Positions 24,301 to 34,060 of a stretch of 64,000 nt of DNA are shown one piece after another. Below the pieces are notes generated by a model, which was not told where the DNA came from, ran no database searches, and saw only the letters and a list, made by a program, of their open reading frames with translations. Both the position numbers and the translations under genes were made by a program. Positions within the stretch are counted from its first letter, which is position 1, and every line of letters starts with the position of its first letter. This DNA comes from Persicaria tinctoria (taxonomy: Eukaryota > Streptophyta > Magnoliopsida > Caryophyllales > Polygonaceae): contig JBANSL010000009.1 of the NCBI GenBank assembly GCA_037127255.1, positions 2,042,001 through 2,106,000 on the forward strand, in the 5' to 3' direction.

Positions 24301-25786
24301 ATTCAAGAGGGGCAGCAGCAACATAAGAAGAATGCTTAAAACCTTTTCTAGAATGCTTGCCTAAGATGCAATTCTCACAGAGATCAATCATGCAAGGCTT
24401 GGAATTGATAATGCCAGTTTTATGAAGGTGTTCTAGGCCTTTATTACCTATGTGACCAAGTCTATTATGCCACAACATAGTATCATGCAGAGACATAGTA
24501 TGCACAGAGGCAGTAAAGGCAGAAGCAGAATAACTCAAAACAGGAGTAGCCAACACTTCATAAAGACCTTTCTTTCTAAAGCATTTGATAACAGGCTTCC
24601 CATTTTTAGCAATAATCCTAACACCATTAGAACTGGACATATTATAGTGTAATTCTTCAAAAGCACTTTCAGATAACAAGTTTCTCCTTAAATCAGGAAC
24701 CCATTTAACATCCTTAACAATTCTAATCACATTATCAAACATCTTTAAAGCAACAGATCCAACACCTTTAATTTTAAGAATAGAGTGATCACCAAGCATA
24801 ACTGTACCAGCATCAAAACATTTAAGCTCAAAGAACCATGATTTATGGAAGGTAGCATGCATAGTACACCCAGAATCCAAAATCCAAGTAGTAGAATCAG
24901 TGTCACTTAATAATGCAAGAACTTCATGAGTAACATAAGGATGGGATTCACAAATAGCAGATACATTAGGTTTCTTACCAGCTTTAATATCTCTTTTCTT
25001 TTTAAAAGAATGTTTCTCAAGATGACCAGTTTTATTGCAGTAAGTACATAAGAGATGAGATTTATCAGGTTTTTCACCACTGGATCTATCAGAAGACACA
25101 GAATCAGGTTTATTGTCTTTATTTTCCTGTTGCTTAGGTTTCTTATTGCCTTTGTATTTAGACTTCACCATAAGAACCTCATCTTTGTTGTCAGGTTTAG
25201 ATTCAGTCTTATTTCCATTCACAGTTTTAAAAACTTTCAGATTTTCATTTTTCTGTATGATAGCATCAATAAGCTCTTTCTTAGTCAACTTATTAGTACC
25301 ATACTGAACAACATCAACAAAAGTAGCAAACTAAGCAGGCAAAGAATTAAGCAACAGAACACACAATTGAGTCTCATCAACTTTGTCACCACATCTTTCC
25401 AGATCTTGGGTAATAGCCAAGAATCTGTCAAGATTATCAGCCAGAGAGCAAGTAGTAGACATTTTATAATTGAAGAGTTTGTTGAAGAGATTTACCCTAC
25501 TTGGTAGTGATTTTACCAAGTATAGTTCCTCCGATTTTTCCCAGAGCTTATCAACAGTTTTGCAAGTAAGAACTTGCCTAGCCACCTCATCTGAGAGCCT
25601 CAACATTATCTCACTGTGTGCTATTTTATCAAGACGTTTGAAATCCTTTTTCTTGTCTTCTTCGACATCTTCTCCAGAGAGCACATCATAATAGCTTTCT
25701 TTGATTAATATGGCCTTCATTTTTACCTGCCACATTGCAAAGTCAGTAGTGCCATTGAAGGGCTTTAAACGATAGGATTCACCCAT
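21330..25786 (-). pseudogene. Copia-B gag-pol, broken by a TAG and a MITE
   Basis: A complete domain order for a Ty1/Copia polyprotein: gag (ATG at 25784-25786), zinc knuckle, protease, integrase, reverse transcriptase (YVDDILL) and RNase H (DADYASNKDT, SSTEAEYIA), ending HLEDFHG. Two defects are visible. TAG at 25331-25333 follows LNSLPA and is also present in copy A. A 237-bp MITE at 22632-22868 lies inside the start of the reverse transcriptase. The frame is otherwise open. The final cysteine of the zinc knuckle is serine in both copies, so the change is ancestral to them. Confidence 0.93.
22632..22868. mobile_element. Stowaway-like MITE inside Copia-B pol
   Basis: A 237-bp element with inverted ends (CTCCCTCCGTTAATTAAAAC at the left; the right end reverse-complements to CTCTCTCTGTTAATTAAAAC). 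TA duplications flank it at 22630-22631 and 22869-22870. Removing it with one TA matches the uninterrupted pol sequence seen at 14692-14720. It inserted after the Copia copies arose, since they share the flanking sequence but not the MITE. Confidence 0.93.
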
Positions 25787-26043
25787 GTTTATAGTCAAGA
25801 GTATAAAAAACTTAACAAAACACAGTAAATCACGCAAAAGATTCAAGAAAACCTTGAATCCAAGAGCAGAGCACAGAATCGTAAACACACAAGCCTAGAT
25901 CTAAACAAACAAGGCAGTGGTATGTCGTGTAGGGGGGGTGCTACACCAGCGATGTCGCCTTTTAGGTCAGCCCGAGGCCCTACACCCGTAACCTATCCCT
26001 AGAACTCAACAATGAGCCAGGAAATCGGAAACGCGACACTCAA

Positions 26044-26055
26044 GCTCTGATACCA
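26044..26055 (-). promoter_or_regulatory. Primer-binding site of Copia-B
   Basis: GCTCTGATACCA on the plus strand, two bases from LTR C. It is complementary to the initiator tRNA-Met 3' end, as in many plant Copia elements. Confidence 0.88.
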
Positions 26056-26057
26056 CT

Positions 26058-27008
26058 TGTTGAATCGAGATAACGAAAGTGATTGAATGCGGAAGCGAGA
26101 GATACGAAACAAGAAACTCAAACCAAAGCATGCAAGAGCAAGAACAAACACCAGAGTTTTACGAGGTTCGGCAAAGAGATGCCTACGTCCTCGGGGCCTC
26201 AAGAACAGGCCGAATCCACTAGGTAATGTTCAATAGAGGGTTACAAACAAGCAATGCAAAAGTAAACCCTAGATCTATGCATGTACGAGTTTCAAAGACA
26301 CAAGAGAAGAAGATCCCCCTGTGTGGGATGACCGGAGTTTGAAGATCTCTTCGAAACTCCCAAACCCTAGATCTCCAGACGTGAGACAAGCGGCAATCAA
26401 AGCCAGAAGCTTAGCCGCAACACCACCAGGAGATCACCGAGAGCAGCCACCACCTTCGTCGTCATAATTGCCAGGGAGGAGCCAGGAGAAAACCCTAGAA
26501 ACCCTAGAACCCTTGAGAGCGTTTGAGAGGAGACGGAGGAGAGAGAGAGCTGATCTGAAGGATCCAGAAGCAGCTAGCGAGGTTAAATAGCTAGGGCTTC
26601 GGACATCAAGTGGAGCAGAGGGCAAAACGCTGGGCTTCACGCTTGGGCCGCCAAGCTTGTCAACATATCCGAGATCATGGGCTTTGGGAATGGGCCTAAA
26701 GCCCAAACCGGGTAAGGATCTCCTAACTATAGTATCATACATATTATACTTATATTATATATACTTATAGATTATACATTATCACACCACAATATGTACT
26801 AGACTCGTTAGAGGATCAAGTCGATCTCGACTCAATGCGACTCAGTCGAGCCTAATCATATATTGTGCATCCATGTATATCTAAGCATATAATATATGTT
26901 ATATGTATACTCATCATACACTCATACATGTTTACAAGCACATAACAATATTACATGAAACACATATGAAAGTAAGACATAGGGAAATACACATATAACA
27001 TTACAACA
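26058..27008 (-). repeat. Copia LTR C, 951 bp
   Basis: It ends match LTRs A and B. Where they carry the inverted pol piece, it has about 24 bp of other sequence (GTGCATCCATGTATATCTAA and a few bases more, near 26865-26888). This is probably the ancestral form of the LTR. Confidence 0.92.
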
Positions 27009-28147
27009 AATCACCCTCTATTTTTCTAAGTCTTGCTCCAGGCAGACCATAGCCTAAACATAGTGGACTCAAGGCCATCCGTCATCAGCCCAAACATGCA
27101 AGGATCACCCATGGAAATCCTCCAAATGGAGGAAGTTCCTGCAGAACACAAATTTGTCATAAGGAACAATTTTAGTGCCAAAATCTGCAGGATTAAGCTT
27201 ACCATCAATTTTCTTAACATGTATGACATTATCTTCCACCTTTTCACGAATAAAATGGTATCTAACATCAATATGTTTAGTACGCTCATGGTACATGGGG
27301 TCCCTGCAGAGATAGAGTGCACTTTGACTGTCAATGTGTAAGACAGAGGTATAGTGCTTCCTCTCTATCTCCTTAAGGATGCCTTGCAGCCAGATAGCCT
27401 CCTTGCAGGCTTCTGTAGCTGCTATGTACTCAGCTTCAGTGGATGAGAGAGCAACAATGGGTTGCTGCTGGGATTTCCAGGAAACACAATTACCTGCCCA
27501 TGTATACACATAGGAAGTAATAGATTTCCTGGTATCCTTGTTAGAAGCATAATCAGCATCCACAAAGCCATGTAGGTTATAAGAGGAGGAGTGTTCAGCA
27601 TATAACAAAGACAGGTTAGCAGTGCCAAGCAAATATCTCAATAAGTATTTCATAGACACCCAGTGCTTCTCAGCAGGTTCAGACATGAACCTGCTAAGTG
27701 TGCTAATAGCAAATGCAAGATCAGGACGAGTACAGATCATAGAGTACATCACTGAACCTACAGCAGCATCATAAGGAATGGATTTCATAATATTCAATTC
27801 AGCAACAGACAACTTCCCTTTTATTTTAGTGAGATCAAGATGAGCACCTAAAGGAATGTTGTTAATCTTATCACCAGAAATATGAAATCTCTCAAGGGCC
27901 TTATGCACATAGTCACACTGATGCAACCACAGTTTCTTATGCTTCCTATCTCTTATAATAGACATGCCTAAAATCTTTTTAGCAATGCCTAAATCTTTCA
28001 TGTCAAAATGCTTTTGTAAGTTCCTTTTAATATCATGAATAGCATCAACAGATTTGGAAATCAACAAGATGTCATCCACATACAAAAGCACATAAAGCAC
28101 AGGACTCTTATTGACACCCTTAAAGTATAAACAGGTATCAAATTTGC
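27009..28147 (-). pseudogene. Copia-C RT and RNase H fragment
   Basis: The 3' part of a third Copia copy, adjoining LTR C. It holds the catalytic YVDDILL region to the polyprotein end (HLEDFHG at 27105). It is open from 28100 but truncated on its N-terminal side at 28147, where homology stops within AAATTTGC and a simple repeat follows. Confidence 0.92.
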
Positions 28148-28159
28148 ATCGTGTGACTA

Positions 28160-28160
<1 letters not shown>

Positions 28161-28220
<60 letters not shown>
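28161..28220. repeat. TG/TA microsatellite at the Copia break
   Basis: Four TG units, then about 26 TA units. It is flanked by the 12-bp direct repeat TTGCATCGTGTG at 28144-28155 and 28232-28243. It marks the right end of the Copia array. Confidence 0.9.
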
Positions 28221-28223
<3 letters not shown>

Positions 28224-28344
28224 TTTAGTACTTGCATCGTGTGCGTTTTTTTTTACAATTTAAATATATTTAATATAAATACCCGTTCAGGGAGCTAATT
28301 AATTTATTTCAACACTTTTGAATTGTTACATAATTTAAATAAAA

Positions 28345-29365
28345 CGGAAATTTCACGAGGTACCCCCGAGGTATCGCAAAATTCACACGGTGACCACTTC
28401 TTTTACCTCTTTCACGTGGTACCGTTTGGAATTCTTTCACCACGTGCCCCTCCCTCTTATTTTTAACAGCCTCCATTCTTACGCGATTATTTGCCCAACC
28501 GAAGAGGAGGAACCCTAGTTGCCCAGCGAACAGCTTGCTGGAGGGGCGTACGAGGGCGGCACAGGCGGAGGGCGTCTCCGGCGTCGGTGGTGGTGGCGGA
28601 CTCCGGCTTCGGTGGTGGTGGCGGACTCCGGCATCGGTGGTTCGATACACGCATCGGAAGGGTCACTCTTGTCTTCCCCTTCTCGTCCTGCTCCTGTCTT
28701 CCCAGTTCTGAGTGATGTTCTCTGTGCTCACCACCACTACATAGGTGTTCCTATACACCTACCATTAACAACAGCAACAACAACTCGCTTGCATCACAAA
28801 CTAATTATATATATGGTTTTTTTCTGAAAGATCCAATCATCCTATAAATTTCAATTTGGGAAAATTAAAATTGGAACTACAAATGCAGAACAAAATCAAT
28901 CAATTGGGGATTTGGATATTTGATTTGTATTGGGTTATAAAAAGAAATGAAATTGATGTGACATGCAACAAATTTTAAGGCAACAAGCAAGCTGGGCAAG
29001 CTGTTCGCCGGAGTCCGCCACCACCACCGATGCCGGAGTCCGCCACCATCCCCGATGCCGGAGTCCGCCACCACCACCGACGCCGGAGACACCCTCCGCC
29101 CGTGCCGCCCTCGTTTGCCCCTCCAACAAGCTGTTCGCTGGGCAACTGGGGTTCCTCCTCTTTGGTTGGGCGAATAATCGCGTAAGAACACAAGCAAAAG
29201 TAAATTGTTTTTTTTTAATTAAAAGTAACGGAGGCCGTTAAAAATAAGAGGGAGGGGCACGAGGTGAAAGAATTTTAAACCTTAGGGGTACCACGTGAAA
29301 GAGGTAACAGAAGTGGTCACCGTGTGAATTTCGCGATACCTCGAGGGTACCTCGTGAAATTTCCG
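28345..29365. mobile_element. Non-autonomous MULE with long inverted repeats
   Basis: A 1,021-bp Mutator-like element. Both ends read CGGAAATTTCACGAGGTAC inward, and the inverted similarity runs for roughly 300 bp per arm. A perfect 9-bp duplication TAAATAAAA flanks it (28336-28344 and 29366-29374), the size expected for Mutator-like transposition. It has no transposase. The arms hold GC-rich 25-bp tandem units around GGTGGTGGCGGACTCCGG, in two to three copies. ORFs across them are translations of these repeats. The centre (about 28660-28990) is unique and without a recognisable gene. Confidence 0.9.
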
Positions 29366-29374
29366 TAAATAAAA

Positions 29375-29689
29375 TTACCACTGATTTCCATTAATATATT
29401 GAAAGTATTATCAAACTTTTATATAATTATTATCAAAATCTTACAAAATTGGATAAAATCTTTCCAAAATATATCTATCACTAAAAACGTATGAAAACTA
29501 TTATCGTAAAATTGATTAAGGTGGAGATAATTTTTTTTGATTGGTTATTACGTACTATTAAGATAAGGAGAAAATGTCATATGTTACATACAACTTATCA
29601 TTTATTATATCTATTATATATATCTTCTAAAATTGGTTACATACTTACATATGTTACATAGGTAAGTACATCCTTCTAAGATTTAGTCG
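29375..29689. other. AT-rich spacer
   Basis: No gene, terminal repeat or structured element recognised. Confidence 0.5.
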
Positions 29690-29989
29690 ACTTTTGATGA
29701 ATCTTGCTTTCTAATGCTAGCTTGTATTTTAGAACCTTGCAAAATAAGATTATATTGTTAATAAACGCTTAAATATGTACAAAATTCAAAACAATATCAT
29801 TGAATTAAAAAACATAACCTTTTCATCCATTAAAATCATTTCAATAGAATGAATTTCATTAGGATTTGTAAAACTTGGAGATTTCCATATTCTAAGCACT
29901 CGAACCATGATACTCCATCGTATTTTCGTGGTGATTGTTGAATTTGTCTTTAGCTCATCAAGTAAATGAAACTTCTTAATACTTGCATC
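29690..29989 (-). pseudogene. RPA1-like OB-fold exon remnant
   Basis: The minus strand from 29989 to 29819 translates to a segment of the first OB fold of plant replication protein A large-subunit-like proteins. It includes DELKTNSTITTKIRW, VRVLRIWKSPSFTNPNE and IHSIEMILMDEK. It starts after a good splice acceptor (TTTTTTTTCCCTAG). A second piece near 29735-29690 fits the next part (SKIQASIRK) but is one base out of phase. I see no further exons and no start codon in frame. Such genes occur both as host RPA relatives and as Helitron cargo; I cannot tell which source applies. Confidence 0.6.
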
Positions 29990-30280
29990 CTAGGGAAAAA
30001 AAATAAATATCAAATATGCATGTTAATTTAATTCAATTCAAAGGTCAAAATACAAAAAGACCAAAAACACTTTGTAATACCAGTCAACTGTATAAATTCG
30101 ACACGGCAAATCTAGATTTCAACTTCAATCGACTAATACTACTTATTTGAAGCGGCTAATGATGATGTTGAAGGTTTGGTGTTTGGTGATGTCGGGTAAA
30201 TAACCTATATATAAGAACTACAATACTCTATCTTAAATATATACTTAATTAATTATCTATCCAACATAAAATCTTATGAG

Positions 30281-30763
<483 letters not shown>

Positions 30764-31456
30764 TGATCCCAGAAACCCTAAAATGACCCGAAAGGAACGC
30801 GCGGGTACGCACCCCCTTCTCCTCCTCCATCTGGCCGCCAAGCCTTGCTCCACCACCCCTGTTGCACCTCGCTTTGCTCACCGGTTACTGCCGTCGGCCG
30901 GTCCCTCTGAAACCCCCACTTGCCTTGTCTTCTCTCCACTTATAACCTCTCTGTCGAATCGGGAAATCCCTTCTCGCCCCCCCCCCCCGATAGCCCTGTT
31001 GCCCGTCGCCTGAGAAAGGCTATGTTTGGGGAGGTGGCACGTCCTGATTCGTGCGATTATCGGCGGAATCCGTTTTCTGAGTGGTTAAATAGACTCCGAA
31101 AGGGGGCCTTTATGTGGGATGGGACTGGCTGGAGGTGTCCGGGCGGTTGTCGTCGCTGCAGTTGGTGGTGTGAGAGGCTCGGCCTGCCCTGCCCGCATGT
31201 GCTTTCGTCTCTCTCCAATCAGCCATCAATGCGCTCTGTAAGTCTTCTCTCTCTTCCTAATCTTCACTTGAGTACCAATTTTGCCTACAAGCGCCTGATC
31301 TATATTAAGCCTTCCCCAGGCATTAGAGCATACAACTCTCTTAATCTATCGTCTAAATATGATTTCTGGTTTCCTTTCATCGATATTCTCCCCTGTCTTC
31401 TCTCTGATTTCTGGTTTCTTTTAATCGAAATTCTACCCTTTCTTCTCTCTGATTTC

Positions 31457-32939
31457 ATGGCGTCTGAAGATTTTCTTAATGCTTTGTCGAATACTCAAGC
31501 TGCTCCTAATGTTCTTCTGGCTCCTTTAACGCCGATTAATGCTGTGGTGGTGCCGATAGCCCCTGTGGTTACGCCTGCTGCTATTCCAGTCCCACCTCTG
31601 TCGGCCTCTGTTAAGGGGAAGGAAAAGGTGGACTTGGAGGATGCCTCGGCTGAGGTCACTCCTCCCCCTGAGATTGCTGTGGCTGATCATGCTAGCTACT
31701 TTGCTTGTCTGGCTGAGCTTAGGCAGAAGAACCTTGCAGCAAATCAACATATCCTTCTTTGCTCGCTTTTTGGAGGGTATACTGACTTTCTGAAGCTAAA
31801 AAATAAACTCCGAGGGGAGTGGCGCCGTAGCCAAGTTAATTATGAGCTTGTGGAAAGGGAACATGGCTGGTTTGGTGCCCGCTTTGCCTCAAAGGATGAT
31901 CTCAAAAAGGTATGGGAAGAGCGCCCCTATCACTTGTTTGGTCAGATTTTGGTGCTGTTGAAATGGTACCCTACTTTTGATCCTCTCACTGCTTATGTGA
32001 CACATTTGGATATTTGGGTAAGAATCCCAAAACTCCCTGTGGAGTATATGTGCCGGGAAGCGCTTCTTGAGATCCTTGCTGAATACAATGGTGGTACCCT
32101 CATTCGTCTTGATAAGCTGTCTCATCAACACATTAGGTTGAACTACAGTCGTTTCTGCGCAAATGTCGATTTTAATAAACTGTGTGGCTTTATCTCTGTT
32201 CTTGGTGAGGATGGTCTTCCTCTTGAACTTCGTATGCACTACGAGGACTTTCCTATCGGCTGTGGGTTTTGTGGGGATCTTATCCACGTTTATGAGGATT
32301 TCCCGGATCGGATTCTGATTGAGAAGCCTCTTAGCGAGGTGGTTATTTGGGATACTCCGGCTGCTCAGGTTGATCCTGCTGAGGAGGGGTGGACCCGAGT
32401 GTCTAAGAAAGGAGCTCAGGCCGAATCGTCCAATAACAACCTTAGCCACAAGCCGTACATGATGGGTATGGCCTCCGTCAAGGTGAGGTTTGCTACTTCC
32501 TCGAGGTCCTCGGTCGGGTTAGGTAGCCCTCAAAGAATGATGCTCAACTCAGCCCGTCCAAGGCTTTGAAGCCTAGACTGACTTGGGGCTTCCGAATTCT
32601 GATGACGAAACTTTAGGTTGGTGCAAGGAGGTTGTGGGTGCGCTTGCTTCTGCTGCTTACTTGCCGGTGGCTCCCATCCAGGGGAATTCGGGGCAGGAGA
32701 TGGAGATTGATCTCCCAGCTCCTATAGTGGATCCTGCGACGGGTCGGTCTGTGATTGCTTCTTCCAATGATGAGTCGTATGTCGACCCTCACAATATGAG
32801 TCCTTCTCAGTCGCAGATCCGCCGCTTCAAGCAGTTGGGCATCCATTCTTCTGGTGGTGCTTCCGATGCGGGTAAGCGAAGTAGCAACAAGCCCATGGAT
32901 GACTCTGCGTCCTCCATTCAAAAGAAGAAAAAGAACTAA
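31457..32939 (+). pseudogene. LINE-1 ORF1 (DUF4283-type nucleic-acid binding)
   Basis: The ORF1 protein of plant L1 elements binds its RNA in the ribonucleoprotein particle. I start at ATG 31457 (MASEDFLNAL); the longer upstream frame is not conserved-looking. The DUF4283-like part runs over residues about 90-230 (YFACLAELRQKNL, RPYHLFGQILVLLKWYPTFD, IWVRIPKLPVEYM). It is followed by a zinc-knuckle-like CGFCGDLIHVYEDF whose last cysteine is phenylalanine. The frame stops at 32567-32569. The C-terminal part resumes in another frame at 32583 and ends at 32939 with a lysine-rich tail. At least one frameshift therefore breaks it. Confidence 0.85.
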
Positions 32940-33136
32940 TTTTATGATGATACAACCCTCTTGCGTTGTCCGAGTCTCGTGTTATGGGAGTATACTGTTT
33001 TTTGGGTTCCCACCCAGATCTTTTGACTTTTGGTTACCTTGTGGGTTGATTTATACTTGGTTTATTTCCGGTTTTCGCAAGGCTTTTGATAAGCTTGTTG
33101 TGTGCATTTGTTTAATGCCTGGGGTTTCTAGTATTG

Positions 33137-33191
<55 letters not shown>

Positions 33192-34060
33192 GCTTGTCTA
33201 TTGCTCTTGTGATCTCCATCTTCTTTTCATTTATTGTGTTGTCAGCTTCATCTTGCTTCCGAGGTACTCTCGTGTATGCTGTTCTCTTTGCAGGTTGTCT
33301 TCTCTGCAGGGCTTTCAGGACTGTTGGATGGCTTTAGTTTCTTGGTGCTTCTGCTGCTGCAGTTTCTGCTGGCCTGCTTGTGCTTTTTGCGGGGACTGTG
33401 AGGGGGCTCTTAGGCCTGTCTGCGAGGTGTGGCTGCTTCTTTTGCTGCTTCAGCTCGCCTTGTTCAATTACTGCACTCGTTTTGGGCTTCGAGCTGGTCT
33501 TGCTACCACTTGTTTAGTCTATGTTCTTCATTTCTTTTTGAGTTGCTGCTCGGTTTATTATGTTAATTCAACATCTTGTTTGTGCTCTTTCCTGTGTAAT
33601 TTCGTAGCTTGGGAGGGGTTTGTTCTTACACATACTTTGCTTGAAAGCCGGTGTAATTTTCTATACAAAAACACAGTGTATACCAACTATATAGTTTATA
33701 CCAACATTCAATATACTAAGCTTGGGGCCCCCCTTATTATACAAATGCTTATTATACTAAGCTTGGGGTCCCCCCCTATTATACAAATGCTTATTATTTA
33801 CACCTTAAGATTACGCAATACAAACCCAACCACAACACAAGCTGTACAACATTACACACTTGTATTACCACAAGGTTTTGAGAGCACTGTACATTCCATT
33901 ACTTATGCAAACTGAGGTGCTCTAGCCGATTCATTCTTACCAATCTTTGCCTCCATACAGTTTCCCATTTTAGAGGTGAATTTGTTATAAATTTACCGAT
34001 CGAACGGACAGAACAAGATGATATTAGTTTAGTATAAACAGTTCGCAATAAAAGGTTTTT
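32940..34060 (+). other. LINE-1 inter-ORF region with a TA repeat
   Basis: Non-coding spacer between ORF1 and ORF2, with (TA)n at about 33142-33186 and a pair of near repeats around TACTAAGCTTGGGG (33715-33790). A long open frame crossing it reads through the TA repeat and is not credible. Confidence 0.7.

Larger units (their letters stand above)
20247..27008 (-). mobile_element. Copia-B: full-length LTR retrotransposon unit
   Basis: A unit with LTR B, internal region 21234-26057 and LTR C. A Stowaway MITE lies in the reverse transcriptase. There is no target-site duplication at its ends because both sides continue into internal sequence of neighbouring copies. It is thus part of an LTR-internal-LTR-internal array, not a free insertion. 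Its two LTRs differ in structure (987 and 951 bp), which does not fit LTRs made together in one insertion. Confidence 0.9.

Noticed and set aside
28491..29241. Proline- or glycine-rich open frames on both strands of the MULE
   Set aside because: They are translations of the 25-bp GC repeat in the inverted arms and mirror each other between arms.
30783..31456. N-terminal extension of LINE ORF1 starting at 30920
   Set aside because: The extension is of odd composition and lies in the 5' untranslated part; ATG 31457 starts just before recognisable ORF1 sequence.
31457..33915. Long open frame 32854-33915 with runs of Tyr/Ile and Cys/Leu-rich segments, looking like a membrane protein
   Set aside because: It overlaps the end of LINE ORF1 in another frame and reads through a TA microsatellite; the hydrophobic look comes from T-rich DNA.
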